A stretch of DNA of 64,000 bases from Saccharothrix sp. NRRL B-16348. Its GTDB lineage: Bacteria; Actinomycetota; Actinomycetes; Mycobacteriales; Pseudonocardiaceae. Every line of letters begins with the position of its first letter. Position 1 is the stretch's first letter. Shown here piece by piece: positions 43,679-55,096 of this stretch. The notes below the pieces were generated by a model that ran no database searches, was not told where the DNA came from, and worked only from the letters and a program-made list of their open reading frames with translations. A program made the translations under genes and the position numbers. The DNA is taken from positions 107,004 to 171,003 of the forward strand of contig NZ_LGED01000046.1 in NCBI RefSeq assembly GCF_001280085.1. Reading direction: 5' to 3'.

Positions 43679-44382
43679 CCGCTGCCCCGCTGCTGCTCGT
43701 CGGCGCGGGCGGGCTGGCCCGGGAGGCGTTGGCCGCGATCGCCGCGGTCAACGCCGTCGCACCGCGCTGGTCCGTGCTCGGCCTGCTGGACGACAACGAG
43801 GCGCGGCACGGCGAGGTGATCGACGGCGTGCCCGTGCTCGGGCCGTCGGCGGCCGTCGCCGACCACCCCGACGCGCAGGTCCTGATCTGCACGGCCAGCA
43901 CCCGCAACCAGGCCAGTCGCCGGCAGATCGCCGCGCGGCTCGGCCTGCCCGCGGAGCGCTACGCCACCGTGGTGCACCCGTGGGCGAGCGTCGCGCCGGG
44001 CGTCGAGATCGGCGCCGGCTCGGTGCTGCTCGCGTTCGTCGCGGTGACCGCGCCGCAGGTGATCGGGTCGCACGTGGTGGTCATGCCGCACGTCACCATC
44101 ACGCACGACGACGCGATCGCCGACCACGTCACGTTCGCCGCCCGGGTCGCCCTGGCCGGTGGCGTGACCGTCGGTGAGGCGGCCTACCTGGGCAGCGGCG
44201 CGCTGGTCCGGGAAGGGCTCTCCATCGGCGCCGGCGCCCTCGTCGGCATGGGGGCGGTGGTGCTCTCCGACGTGCCGCCCTTCGAGGTGTGGGCGGGCAC
44301 ACCCGCCCGGCGCCTGCGCGCGCTCGACCAGACCACGCCCGGTCAGACCAGCGCTGCTGGTGAAGCGATCTCACGAGGATGA
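43675..44382 (+). CDS. NeuD/PglD-type sugar O/N-acyltransferase
   Basis: A 235-residue protein with the two-part NeuD/PglD structure: an N-terminal Rossmann-like domain (LLLVGAGGLAREALAAI, LGLLDDNEARHGEVIDGVPV) and a C-terminal left-handed beta-helix of hexapeptide repeats (VAPGVEIGAGSVLLAFVAVT, HVVVMPHVTITHDDAIADH, with the catalytic His). PglD acetylates the 4-amino group of UDP-bacillosamine precursors, fitting the aminotransferases on both sides. It starts GTG in a GTGA overlap with the previous stop. Confidence 0.83.
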   Translation: MTAAPLLLVGAGGLAREALAAIAAVNAVAPRWSVLGLLDDNEARHGEVIDGVPVLGPSAAVADHPDAQVLICTASTRNQASRRQIAARLGLPAERYATVVHPWASVAPGVEIGAGSVLLAFVAVTAPQVIGSHVVVMPHVTITHDDAIADHVTFAARVALAGGVTVGEAAYLGSGALVREGLSIGAGALVGMGAVVLSDVPPFEVWAGTPARRLRALDQTTPGQTSAAGEAISRG

Positions 44383-45503
44383 GCAGAATGACGATCCCGG
44401 CCCCGATTCCCCCCGTCGACCTGAAGTTCCAGCACGCCGAGGTGGCCGACGAGGTCGCCGAGGGCTGGGCCGCGGTGCTGGCCAAGACGGCGTTCGTCGG
44501 CGGCCCCGCCGTCGGCGAGTTCGAGCGCGCGTACGCCGAGTACAGCCAGGTCGCGCACTGCGTCGGCGTGGCGAACGGCACGGACGCGCTGGAACTGGCG
44601 CTGCGCGCGGTCGGCGTGGGCGTCGGCGACGAGTGCGTCGTGCCGGCCAACTCGTTCATCGCGACCGCCGAGGCGGTGGCCCGCACGGGCGCGACGCCGG
44701 TGTTCGTGGACTGCGACCCGGACACCTACCTGATCGACACCAAGGCGGCGCTGGCGGCGTTCACCGACCGCACCAAGGCGGTGCTGCCGGTCCACCTCTA
44801 CGGCCAGTTGGCGCCGGTCGAGGAGCTGAAGGCGGCGTGCGACGAGCAGGGCGTGTTCCTCGTCGAGGACGCCGCCCAGTCGCAGGGCGCGCGCCGCCAC
44901 GGCGCGGTGTCCGGCTCGCTCGGCCACCTGGCGGGCACCAGCTTCTACCCCGGCAAGAACCTCGGCGCCTACGGCGACGCGGGCGCGGTGACCACGCAGG
45001 ACGAGGAGCTGGCGAACCGGGTGCGGCTGCTGAGCCAGCACGGCTCGCCGCAGAAGTACGTGCACAGCACGCTGGGCTTCAACAGCAGGCTGGACACGAT
45101 CCAGGCCGTGGTGCTGCAGGCCAAGCTGCGCCGGCTGGAGGCGTGGAACGCGCTGCGGGTCGCCGCCGCCGAGTACTACGGCGAGCTGCTGTCGGGCGTC
45201 GCGGGCGTGGTGCCGCCGAAGACGCTGGACGGCAACGACCACGTGTGGCACCTGTACGTGGTGCGGGTCGCCGAGCGCGACCGGGTGCTCAAGCACCTCC
45301 AGGACAACGGGGTGGGCGCGGCGATCCACTACCCGACGCCGATCCACCTGACCGCGCCGTTCGCCTCGGACGCGCACGGCGAGGGCTCGTTCCCCAACGC
45401 GGAGCGGGTCGCGGGCGAGATCCTGAGCCTGCCGATGTTCCCCGGCATCACCCGTGACCAGCAGGAGCGGGTGGTCGAGGTCCTGGCCGAGGCCGTCCGT
45501 TGA
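44379..45503 (+). CDS. DegT/DnrJ/EryC1 family sugar aminotransferase (second, WlbC/WbpE-like)
   Basis: A 374-residue PLP aminotransferase. It starts PVDLKFQHAEVADEVAEG, has VGVANGTDALELALRA, VEDAAQSQGA with the PLP Asp, and the Schiff-base lysine in SFYPGKNLGAYGDAGA (about Lys193). FYPGKNLGAYGDAGA and ANGTDAL are hallmarks of the group containing WbpE/WlbC, which makes UDP-GlcNAc(3NH2)A. Its likely partners are the oxidoreductase at 40564 and the acetyltransferase at 45500. ATGA overlap upstream and TTGA overlap downstream. Confidence 0.87.
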   Translation: MSRMTIPAPIPPVDLKFQHAEVADEVAEGWAAVLAKTAFVGGPAVGEFERAYAEYSQVAHCVGVANGTDALELALRAVGVGVGDECVVPANSFIATAEAVARTGATPVFVDCDPDTYLIDTKAALAAFTDRTKAVLPVHLYGQLAPVEELKAACDEQGVFLVEDAAQSQGARRHGAVSGSLGHLAGTSFYPGKNLGAYGDAGAVTTQDEELANRVRLLSQHGSPQKYVHSTLGFNSRLDTIQAVVLQAKLRRLEAWNALRVAAAEYYGELLSGVAGVVPPKTLDGNDHVWHLYVVRVAERDRVLKHLQDNGVGAAIHYPTPIHLTAPFASDAHGEGSFPNAERVAGEILSLPMFPGITRDQQERVVEVLAEAVR

Positions 45504-46063
45504 GCGGCGTGTTCGTCCACCCGATGGGCCTGTGCGAGAGCGACACGGTCGGCGCGGGCACCCGCGTGTGGGCGTTCGCGCACGTGCTCAAGGGCGCGAA
45601 GGTCGGCAAGGACTGCAACATCTGCGACGGCGCGTTCGTCGAGAACGAAGCGGTGCTCGGCGACAACGTCACGGTCAAGAACAACGTGCTCGTCTACAAC
45701 GGCGTGACGTGTGAGGACAACGTCTTCCTCGGCCCGAACGCGGTGTTCACCAACGACATGCGCCCGCGCGCCCACCAGAAGCTCGGCGGCGACCAGTTGC
45801 TGCCGACCCTGGTGCGCGAGGGCGCCACCCTGGGCGCGGGCGTGGTCGTGGTGTGCGGCACGACGATCGGGCGCAACGCGTTCGTCGGCGCGGGCGCGGT
45901 GGTCGCCCGGGACGTGCCGGCGCACGCGTTCGTGGTGGGCAACCCGGCCGAGCAGAAGGGCTGGGTGTGCCGCTGCGCGACCCGGCTCGACGACGACCTG
46001 CGCTGCCCCTCCTGCGGGACGGAGCACGAGCGGGCCGACGACGGGCTCGTGGCGAAGAAGTAG
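45500..46063 (+). CDS. Left-handed beta-helix N-acetyltransferase (WlbB/WbpD-like) with C-terminal zinc-ribbon-like tail
   Basis: A 187-residue hexapeptide-repeat acetyltransferase close in length to WbpD/WlbB. The repeats are seen from VGAGTRVWAFAHVLKGAKVG to TIGRNAFVGAGAVVARDVPA; NDMRPRAHQ gives the active-site region. The C-terminus WVCRCATRLDDDLRCPSCGTEH has four cysteines (CxC and CxxC), likely binding zinc. It would acetylate the amino group placed by the second aminotransferase. The start is apparently TTG in a TTGA overlap with the previous stop. Last gene of the operon; terminator at 46073. Confidence 0.82.
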   Translation: MSGVFVHPMGLCESDTVGAGTRVWAFAHVLKGAKVGKDCNICDGAFVENEAVLGDNVTVKNNVLVYNGVTCEDNVFLGPNAVFTNDMRPRAHQKLGGDQLLPTLVREGATLGAGVVVVCGTTIGRNAFVGAGAVVARDVPAHAFVVGNPAEQKGWVCRCATRLDDDLRCPSCGTEHERADDGLVAKK

Positions 46064-46072
46064 TCGGTAACG

Positions 46073-46121
46073 GCGGCCGGCCGGTGACGAGAGGGTTCTC
46101 GTCACCGGCCGGCCGCTTTTT
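46073..46121. terminator. Strong intrinsic terminator of the amino-sugar operon
   Basis: A perfect 20 bp inverted repeat (46073-46092 and 46097-46116) with a GGGT loop, followed by TTTTT. It lies between convergent genes, 9 bp after one stop region and just before the epimerase stop, so it can serve both. Confidence 0.9.
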
Positions 46122-46124
46122 CCG

Positions 46125-48865
<2,741 letters not shown>

Positions 48866-48876
48866 CCTTCCCGGCT

Positions 48877-50064
48877 GTGCGACGAGTCGTGGTGATCGGT
48901 GGCGGGATCGTGGGGCTGGCGACCGCGCGGGAGTTGACCCGGCGCGGTCACGACGTGGTGGTGCTGGAGAAGGAGCCGCACTGGGCGGCGCACCAGACCG
49001 GGCACAACAGCAACGTGGTGCACGCGGGCCTCTACTACAAGCCGGGGTCGCTGAAGGCGCGGATGTCGGTGGCGGGCAACGCCTCGATCGTCGCCTACGC
49101 GCGGGAGCACGGCGTGCCGGTGGACGTGTGCGGCAAGCTCGTCGTCGCCACCTCGCCGGACGAGCTGCCGCGCCTGGAGGCGCTGGCGGAGCGGGCCGAG
49201 GCGAACGGGGTGCCCGCCCGGCGGGTCGGCGTGGACGAGGCGCGGGAGTACGAGCCCGAGGTGGCGGCGGTGGCCGCGTTGCGGGTGGAGAGCACGGGGA
49301 TCATCGACTTCCCGGCCGTGTGCGCGGCGCTCGTGCGCGAGCTGAACGGCCACGACCTGCGGCTGCACACGCCCGCGTTGGCGATCCGGCGGGCGTTGAG
49401 CGGCGGTGGGGTCGAGGTGGCCACGCCCAGGGGTGTCGTGCGGGCGGACGCGCTGGTGAACTGCGCGGGCCTGCACAGCGACCGGGTGGCGCGGCTGGCG
49501 GGCGTGACGCCGTCGGCGGCGATCGTGCCGTTCCGGGGTGAGTACTACGAGCTGCGGCACGACCGCAGGCACCTGGTGCGCGGCCTGATCTACCCCGTGC
49601 CGGACCCGGCCCTGCCGTTCCTGGGCGTGCACCTGACCCGGATGCTGGACGGCAGCGTGCACGCGGGCCCGAACGCGGTGCTGGCGCTGCGCCGCGAGGG
49701 CTACCGCTGGCGCGACATCTCCCCCTCCGACCTGCTCGACGTCGCCCGGTTCCCCGGCACGTGGCGGCTGGCGCGCACCTTCGCCCGCACCGGTGTCGAA
49801 GAGGTCCTGCGGTCGTTGTCGCGCAAGCGCTTCGCCCGCAGCCTGGCCCGCTTGGTGCCCGCGATCACCGAGGACGACCTGGTGCGCTCGTCGGCGGGTG
49901 TTCGGGCGCAGGCGATGCGCGCGGACGGTTCCCTGGTGGACGACTTCCTGATCGACACCGCGCCGCGGCAGGTGCACGTCCTGAACGCGCCCTCGCCCGC
50001 CGCGACGTCGGCGTTGGAGATCGGCAAGCACGTCGCCGGCCAGGTGGAACTCAGCTGGACCTGA
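48877..50064 (+). CDS. lhgO: L-2-hydroxyglutarate oxidase
   Basis: A 395-residue FAD enzyme of the DAO family. It begins RRVVVIGGGIVGLATARELT (GxGxxG), then VLEKEPHWAAHQTGHNSNVV HAGLYY in which GHNSNVVHAG marks LhgO-type enzymes, and continues to PFRGEYYELR and the C-terminal FAD contact NAPSPAATSALEIG. It oxidises L-2-hydroxyglutarate, a side product of dehydrogenases, to 2-oxoglutarate at the membrane. The start is the GTG at 48877, with TAGCCT 8 nt upstream. The gene is followed by an uncharacterised gene starting 3 bp after its stop. Confidence 0.87.
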   Translation: MRRVVVIGGGIVGLATARELTRRGHDVVVLEKEPHWAAHQTGHNSNVVHAGLYYKPGSLKARMSVAGNASIVAYAREHGVPVDVCGKLVVATSPDELPRLEALAERAEANGVPARRVGVDEAREYEPEVAAVAALRVESTGIIDFPAVCAALVRELNGHDLRLHTPALAIRRALSGGGVEVATPRGVVRADALVNCAGLHSDRVARLAGVTPSAAIVPFRGEYYELRHDRRHLVRGLIYPVPDPALPFLGVHLTRMLDGSVHAGPNAVLALRREGYRWRDISPSDLLDVARFPGTWRLARTFARTGVEEVLRSLSRKRFARSLARLVPAITEDDLVRSSAGVRAQAMRADGSLVDDFLIDTAPRQVHVLNAPSPAATSALEIGKHVAGQVELSWT

Positions 50065-50066
50065 GC

Positions 50067-50600
50067 GTGGACCCGAGTGAGCGCCCCGGTGACGGCGACA
50101 GCGCGCCGCCGCGCGGCGAGGTCGTCACGCTCCGCTTCGACGGCCGCGAGGTCGCCGTGTGGTGGGGACCTGACGGCGACGTCGACCGGCTCGCCGCCCG
50201 AGGCCGCCGGATCCTCACCTGGCCCACGGCCGACGCCTGCGAGGAGCACGCCCGGCGGGCGGGGTGGACCGGCTTGGCAGGCGTGGACGACGGGACCATC
50301 AGCCGCTCCACCCTGGACGTCGAACCGGCCCAGGCGTGGCTGCGGGGGCGAGCCGCACTCGACCACGGCTCGGCGCTGAACCTGTGGAACTTCCACTGGG
50401 ACGTGCAGGCGACCGCTACCGGCGGATGGCCCGCTCAGAAACGGGTGGAACTCCGCTGCCACGGCAAGCTCACCGCCGCCAACGTGCCGTGGCTGGCCGG
50501 TGAGACCGTCTACCGGCCCCGTTGGACGGCCATCGAGCTGCGTTGCCTGCGCAGGGTGCTCAACGAGTCGGTGCACGCCCTGCGGACGATGCTGTCCTGA
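50067..50600 (+). CDS. Protein of unknown function (177 aa)
   Basis: A 177-residue protein without recognised family. It contains LRFDGREVAVWWGPDGDVDR, TWPTADACEEHARRAGW and the tail RPRWTAIELRCLRRVLNESVHALRTMLS. Three Trp in the middle (LNLWNFHWDVQA) suggest a compact core. The start is taken as the GTG at 50067, just after the lhgO stop, implying co-transcription. Its 3' end overlaps the DUF397 gene on the other strand by about 40 bp (50560-50600). Confidence 0.55.
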   Translation: MDPSERPGDGDSAPPRGEVVTLRFDGREVAVWWGPDGDVDRLAARGRRILTWPTADACEEHARRAGWTGLAGVDDGTISRSTLDVEPAQAWLRGRAALDHGSALNLWNFHWDVQATATGGWPAQKRVELRCHGKLTAANVPWLAGETVYRPRWTAIELRCLRRVLNESVHALRTMLS

Positions 50601-50772
50601 GGAACGACGCGAACGCACCCCGGCTGAACTCCAACACATCGCCGCCGGGGTTCTTGGTGTCCAAGACCCCGACGCCGGTCACCTCCACCGACACCCCGAC
50701 ACACGCGTTGGCGGTGTTGCTGGCGCTCGAAGTGACGAACACCCGTCCGTCACGAACCACTCGCTTCTTCAT
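50560..50772 (-). CDS. DUF397 family protein
   Basis: A 70-residue DUF397 protein: VFVTSSASNTANACVGVSVE is the family's S-x-NACVEV-type core, with VGVLDTKNPGGDVLEFSRGA and the C-terminal FASFL. DUF397 proteins are paired with XRE/DUF5753 regulators throughout actinobacteria and modulate them in development or antibiotic control. Here its ATG overlaps the regulator's stop (ATGA, 50769-50772), giving translational coupling. The 3' end overlaps the convergent gene at 50067. Confidence 0.88.
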   Translation of the reverse strand: MKKRVVRDGRVFVTSSASNTANACVGVSVEVTGVGVLDTKNPGGDVLEFSRGAFASFLRTASSAGRAPTR

Positions 50773-51614
50773 GATCCCCTCATCGCTCGGATGAACTCCA
50801 CCGTGTCACCGGCCGAGAGCGCACGGGCGGCGGCGTCGTCCCACACCGCACGCAGTTTCGCGACGCCATCCTCATCTTCCACCGAATCGCCCCCGATGAG
50901 GTTCTCCAAGTAGACCGACCCGAGGTCGTCGGCGAACTCCAGGATGATCATGTTCGCGGAGAGCGCGCCGTACGCGCCGACACGGTTCGGGATCACCTGG
51001 ATCGTCACGTTCGGCAGTTCGGCCGCGTGGAGCAGGTGGTCCCACTGGGCTCGCATCACCTCTGGGCCTCCGATCTCCCGGCGCAGCGCGGCTTCGTCGA
51101 TCAGCGCGTGCAGGACGAGAGGCCGCGGTTCCCGGCGCAACAACCCCTGGCGGTCACGCCGTTCCGGCGCGGCCCGCTCCTCCCACTTCTCGCCGGCCAA
51201 CAGGTGTTGGTTCCCGACCGCCAGGGCTGCCGCGTAGTCGGGTGTCTGGAGCATTCCGGGGATCAGCACCACGTCCACGGACCGCTCGACCACGGCCTCG
51301 GACTCGTCGCGGCGGAAGCGCAGGTAGCTCTTGGGGAGCGAGGCCGCGTGCTCGATGGGCACCGCCTCGTCGTCGGCGATCTCCCAGAGCGCCATGGCCC
51401 GTTCGCGTTCCTCGTCGCTGACCTTCATCACCGAGAGGATCGCGAAGAACAGGGCCCACCTCGGCCTGGCCTCGCCCGCGATCATCCGGCTCCACGTCGA
51501 GCGGGACGTCCGGACCTCCTTGATGATCGCGTCGGCCTTGAGGCCCGACTTCTCGCGGTACTGCTCCATGAGCGCGCCGAGCTTGCGCTTGCCGCGCGTG
51601 GTCCCTACTGCCAT
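50769..51614 (-). CDS. XRE family regulator with DUF5753 (Scr1-type sensor) domain
   Basis: A 281-residue protein. The N-terminal helix-turn-helix (residues about 10-65; GLKADAIIKEVRTSRSTWSRMIAGEARPRW) is followed by the DUF5753 domain with VDVVLIPGMLQTPDYAAAL, RQGLLRREPRPLVLHALIDE, LRREIGGPEVMRAQWDHLL and VTIQVIPNRVGAYGALS. Such regulators act with DUF397 partners encoded next to them, and the ligand is unknown. The target may include the pair itself or the divergent TPR-like gene at 51711. The start is the ATG at 51614. Confidence 0.87.
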   Translation of the reverse strand: MAVGTTRGKRKLGALMEQYREKSGLKADAIIKEVRTSRSTWSRMIAGEARPRWALFFAILSVMKVSDEERERAMALWEIADDEAVPIEHAASLPKSYLRFRRDESEAVVERSVDVVLIPGMLQTPDYAAALAVGNQHLLAGEKWEERAAPERRDRQGLLRREPRPLVLHALIDEAALRREIGGPEVMRAQWDHLLHAAELPNVTIQVIPNRVGAYGALSANMIILEFADDLGSVYLENLIGGDSVEDEDGVAKLRAVWDDAAARALSAGDTVEFIRAMRGS

Positions 51615-51698
51615 TGGCTCACCTTAGCGACTCTCCGTAGTCACCCGTCACCACGACACCACTCGTTCGGGAACAGGGGTTTTGGGTGTTGCAAACCC

Positions 51699-51704
51699 TA
51701 CAGT
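51699..51704 (+). promoter_or_regulatory. -10 box of leaderless TPR-like gene
   Basis: TACAGT followed by 6 nt and the ATG at 51711; no Shine-Dalgarno. Just upstream, GGGTTT and AAACCC form a short inverted repeat (about 51677-51698), a possible regulator site. Confidence 0.5.
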
Positions 51705-51710
51705 GTCACC

Positions 51711-52475
51711 ATGGAAAAAGTGCTGAAGGGCGCGCGGAGCTGCATGACGCGGGGCCGGGCGGACAACGCGGCGACGCTGCTGCTCCACCTGTGGTCGGAG
51801 ACGCCGGACGCGGCCGGTCTGCGTGAGACGAGCCTGGAGCTGGCCGACCGGTTCCCGCTGGACGAATCGGCCGCCGAGGTGCTGCGGCGCGCCGCCGTGA
51901 CCAGTGCCGAGCGGGGCAGGCTGCCGGTGGCGGAGGAGTTGGCGCGGCGGGCGTTGGGCGTCTGGCGGGCGCGGTGCCAGGCCGACCCGACGCCCGAGTC
52001 GCTCGCCGGGCACGTGAGCGCGCTCGACCTGCTGGCGAGCGTGCACCGGGCGCGTGGCGAGGTCGCCGCCGTCGCCGCGTGCCTGGCCGAGGTGGTGGAG
52101 TGGCAGTACGACCACGGCGACCGGGCGGGCGTGGCGTGGGCGCTGCGGGAGCTGGGCGTGCTGGCCATCGAGGCGGGCGACCTCGCCCTGGCGGGCACGC
52201 GGCTGACCCGTGCCGTGGCGCTGTACCGCGAACGGGCCGACGAACCGTCGATGCGGATGGCGTGCGGCGAGTGCTGGGTGCTGCTCGCGTGCGTCCGCTG
52301 GGCCGAGGAGCGCCCGACGGAGGCGCGGGCGCTGCTGGAGGCGGCGTTGGGCGAGTTCGGGGACGACGACGCGGCCCTGGACGTGCTGCGCCTGCTGGAA
52401 GCACTCGACTCCGGCAGCGAACTGCCGGAGTCGGTGCCCGTGGGTGGTGAGTTCGGGCAGCTCAGCTGGGCTTGA
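51711..52475 (+). CDS. TPR-like helical repeat protein
   Basis: A 254-residue all-helical, Ala/Leu/Glu-rich protein starting MEKVLKGARSCMTRGRADNA. Repeats such as LPVAEELARRALGVWRARCQ, VAWALRELGVLAIEAGDLAL and RPTEARALLEAALGEFGDDD follow the TPR pattern (W/L-G-Y/L-A/G-F-A-P-like periodicity). No enzymatic domain is seen. It diverges from the XRE/DUF397 pair, and the spacing between them (96 bp) suggests shared regulation. Its 3' end converges with serS, 14 bp apart. Confidence 0.6.
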   Translation: MEKVLKGARSCMTRGRADNAATLLLHLWSETPDAAGLRETSLELADRFPLDESAAEVLRRAAVTSAERGRLPVAEELARRALGVWRARCQADPTPESLAGHVSALDLLASVHRARGEVAAVAACLAEVVEWQYDHGDRAGVAWALRELGVLAIEAGDLALAGTRLTRAVALYRERADEPSMRMACGECWVLLACVRWAEERPTEARALLEAALGEFGDDDAALDVLRLLEALDSGSELPESVPVGGEFGQLSWA

Positions 52476-52489
52476 TCAGCCGCACTCAA

Positions 52490-53740
52490 TCAACTGGGCT
52501 TGAGCACGTCCAGGCCGAGGAACGGGCGCAGCGCCTGCGGGACGACGACCGAGCCGTCGGCCTGCTGGTGGTTCTCCAGGATCGCCACGATCCAGCGGGT
52601 GGTGGCCAGCGTGCCGTTGAGCGTGGCGGCGATCTGCGGCTTGCCGTTCTCGTCGCGGTAGCGCACGTTGAGCCGCCGCGCCTGGAACGTGGTGCAGTTC
52701 GACGTCGAGGTCAGCTCCCGGTACGCCTGCTGGGTCGGGATCCACGCCTCGCAGTCGAACTTGCGCGCGGCCGACGTGCCGAGGTCGCCGGCGGCCGTGT
52801 CGATGACCCGGTACGGGACCTCGATCTTGGCCAGCATCTCCTCTTCCCACGCCAGCAGCTTGGCGTGCTCGGCCTCGGCGTCCTCCGGCTTGACGTAGGA
52901 GAACATCTCGACCTTGTTGAACTGGTGCACGCGGATGATGCCGCGGGTGTCCTTGCCGTACGAGCCCGCCTCGCGCCGGTAGCACGACGACCAGCCCGCG
53001 TACCGCTTCGGGCCGTCCAGGATCTCGTCGGCGTGGTAGCCCGCGAGCGGCACCTCCGACGTGCCGACGAGGTACAGGTCGTCGGCTTCGAGGCGGTAGA
53101 TCTCGCTCGCGTGCGCGCCGAGGAACCCGGTGCCGGCCATGATCTCCGGGCGCACCAGGGTCGGCGTGATCATCAGCTTGAACCCGGCCGCGGTGGCCTG
53201 GGCGACGGCCATGTTCAGCAGCGCCAGCTCCAGCTGCGCGCCCACGCCGGTGAGGAAGTAGAAGCGCGAGCCGGACACCTTCGCGCCGCGTTCCATGTCG
53301 ATCGCGCCGAGCCGCACGCCCAGGTCGAGGTGGTCGAGCGGCTCGAAGTCGAACTCGCGCTTCTCGCCGACGTGCTTGAGCACGACGTAGTCGTCCTCGC
53401 CGCCGGCGGGCGCGTCGGGGTGGATCACGTTCGGCACGGCGCGGTGCAGCTCGGTCAGCTCGGCCTCGGTGGCGGACTGCTCCGCCTCGGCCGCCTTGAC
53501 CTCGGCGGCCAGCTCCTTGCCCTTGGCCAGCAGCGCGTCGCGCTCCTCGCCCTTGGCGCGGCCGACCTGCTTGCCGAACGACTTCTGCTCGCCGCGCAGC
53601 GCGTCGGCGCGGGCGATGGCGGCCCGGCGGCGCTCGTCGGCGGACAGCAGCGCGTCGACCACGGTCTCGTCCTCGCCACGCGCGCGTTGCGACGCGCGGA
53701 CTGCTTCCGGGTTCTCGCGCAGTGCCTTGAGGTCAATCAC
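52490..53740 (-). CDS. serS: Seryl-tRNA synthetase
   Basis: A 416-residue class II synthetase that charges tRNA-Ser, including the tRNA-Ser(UGA) at 14551. The N-terminal antiparallel coiled coil (about residues 25-110) is followed by class II motif 1, motif 2 in [19 protein letters not shown], and motif 3 in [20 protein letters not shown], and [13 protein letters not shown] lies between. Length is normal. The start is the GTG at 53738-53740: the TACCCT box lies 6 nt before it, giving a leaderless mRNA; a longer N-terminus to 53788 would lack a promoter. Counterpart of Rv3834c. Confidence 0.97.
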   Translation of the reverse strand: MIDLKALRENPEAVRASQRARGEDETVVDALLSADERRRAAIARADALRGEQKSFGKQVGRAKGEERDALLAKGKELAAEVKAAEAEQSATEAELTELHRAVPNVIHPDAPAGGEDDYVVLKHVGEKREFDFEPLDHLDLGVRLGAIDMERGAKVSGSRFYFLTGVGAQLELALLNMAVAQATAAGFKLMITPTLVRPEIMAGTGFLGAHASEIYRLEADDLYLVGTSEVPLAGYHADEILDGPKRYAGWSSCYRREAGSYGKDTRGIIRVHQFNKVEMFSYVKPEDAEAEHAKLLAWEEEMLAKIEVPYRVIDTAAGDLGTSAARKFDCEAWIPTQQAYRELTSTSNCTTFQARRLNVRYRDENGKPQIAATLNGTLATTRWIVAILENHQQADGSVVVPQALRPFLGLDVLKPS

Positions 53741-53746
53741 AGGGGA

Positions 53747-53752
53747 AGGGTA
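53747..53752 (-). promoter_or_regulatory. -10 box of leaderless serS
   Basis: TACCCT on the minus strand, 6 nt before the GTG of serS; no T-box leader is possible because the transcript starts at the codon. Confidence 0.5.
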
Positions 53753-53822
53753 GTACCCGGGTGGAAACCCTTTCGAACGCCTTCGCACCCGAAGTGTCGG
53801 ACCCCTCGGGCAGGATGCCCGT

Positions 53823-54497
53823 GTGGTTGAACGAGCGGACGACGACGCCGGCCTGCCGACCGAGGCGTGGGAGATGGTCGAGGACTACGCGCGCACGCTG
53901 GTGCACGCGGGCATGACCTCGTTGGATGACACGGTGCGGGACGTGGTCGACTTCGTCTCCGACGAGCACCCGATCACGCCGGCGGGCGCGCGGCCGGTGG
54001 TGGAGCGGGTGTGGCGGGAGCGGGCCGCCGAGCAGGAGGGCTGGCCGGCGAGCACGGACGTGGACCGCCTGTTCGAGGTGTTCGCGGCGCTCGACCGCGA
54101 CGGGATCGTGGCCCGCGCCGACTTCACGTGCTGCCAGACGTGCGGGCACGCGGAGATCGGCGACGAAGCGGGCGACGACGCGCGGGGCTACGTGTTCTTC
54201 CACCGGCAGGACACCGAGAGCGCCGTCGTGGGCGACGGGGTGTGGCTCGCCTACGGCTCGTTCGGCGAGCTCGCCGACGTCGAGCCGGCCGACCACGAGA
54301 CTTCCGACCACGAGCCCGACGATGTCGAACCCGACGACCTCGAACCCGCCGGCCGTGCGGCGGCGGACGAGGCCGTGGCGCGCGAGGTGGTCGCGGCGCT
54401 CACCGCGGTCGGGCTGCCCGTCGAGTGGAACGGCTCGGCGCACACCCGGATCAAGGTCGGGCCGATGGCCTGGCAGAAGCGGCTGCCGGTGGCCTGA
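53823..54497 (+). CDS. DUF6891 domain protein
   Basis: A 224-residue acidic cytosolic protein. The core [20 protein letters not shown] and [17 protein letters not shown] match the DUF6891 family, a family without assigned function. Two or three cysteines (CCQTCG) may bind metal. Between it and the C-terminal [20 protein letters not shown] segment lies a low-complexity acidic stretch with near-repeats ([20 protein letters not shown]). The start is taken at the GTG at 53823; a GTG at 53821 in another frame overlaps. The gene converges with DUF350. Confidence 0.65.
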   Translation: MVERADDDAGLPTEAWEMVEDYARTLVHAGMTSLDDTVRDVVDFVSDEHPITPAGARPVVERVWRERAAEQEGWPASTDVDRLFEVFAALDRDGIVARADFTCCQTCGHAEIGDEAGDDARGYVFFHRQDTESAVVGDGVWLAYGSFGELADVEPADHETSDHEPDDVEPDDLEPAGRAAADEAVAREVVAALTAVGLPVEWNGSAHTRIKVGPMAWQKRLPVA

Positions 54498-54503
54498 GCA
54501 CGG

Positions 54504-54542
54504 CGAAGGGGGCGCGCCCGACCGGCGGACGCGCCCCCTTCG
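54504..54542. terminator. Bidirectional hairpin between convergent genes
   Basis: A 13 bp inverted repeat CGAAGGGGGCGCG/CGCGCCCCCTTCG (54504-54516, 54530-54542) right after the DUF6891 stop and before the DUF350 stop at 54556. Confidence 0.7.
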
Positions 54543-54555
54543 TGAGTGCTGGGTG

Positions 54556-55008
54556 CTACGAGATGGCGACGGCGACCACAAGGCCGAGGGCGACGTGCGC
54601 GGACGCGACCACGACGCTGGCCGGGGCGAAGCGGTCGGACTCGATCAGCGAGCCGATGTCGAGCCGGGTCACCCACTCCAGCAGCCGGACCGCGAGCACC
54701 TGGACGATGATGCCGACGAAGCCGAAGATCAGGGCCGACAGCAGGCCCTCGTCCAGCTTGCCCGCCGCGCTGTAGATCGCGACGACCACGATCAGCGCCA
54801 TGCTCACGAGGCCCGCGGAGGTCACGATGACCGCGTTCGGGGCGCCGCCGCGCACCAGCGCGCTCAGCTTGCCGGGCGTGGTCCAGTCGATGGCGTAGAA
54901 GCCGACGACCATCAGCACCAGGCCGACGATCGCGTAGAGCGCGATCGCACCGACGCCGGTGCCGATGCTGGACCCGAAGCCGGGGTCCAACGCGAGTTGG
55001 GAGATCAC
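54556..55008 (-). CDS. DUF350 family membrane protein (YjfL-like)
   Basis: A 150-residue protein with four membrane helices (for example YAIVGLVLMVVGFYAIDW, VIVTSAGLVSMALIVVVAIY and SALIFGFVGIIVQVLAVRLL), matching DUF350. In E. coli, YjfL (DUF350) is encoded next to the glutathionylspermidine-synthase-like YjfC and YjfM (DUF1190); the same three-gene set appears here. The function of the set is not established; it is considered stress- or membrane-linked. The ATG at 55008 lies about 90 bp after the upstream synthase gene. Confidence 0.85.
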   Translation of the reverse strand: MISQLALDPGFGSSIGTGVGAIALYAIVGLVLMVVGFYAIDWTTPGKLSALVRGGAPNAVIVTSAGLVSMALIVVVAIYSAAGKLDEGLLSALIFGFVGIIVQVLAVRLLEWVTRLDIGSLIESDRFAPASVVVASAHVALGLVVAVAIS

Positions 55009-55096
55009 TGACCCTCCATGGTGTGCAGGTTGATCGGTTGTGCCGCCGGTGAAGGAGCCGGTGACGAGTGTGGTGCGCTCGGGGTTGGGGAGCGTT

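Noticed and set aside
53741..53820. T-box riboswitch upstream of serS
   Set aside because: The -10 box is 6 nt from the start codon, leaving no room for a leader, and no T-box core was seen.
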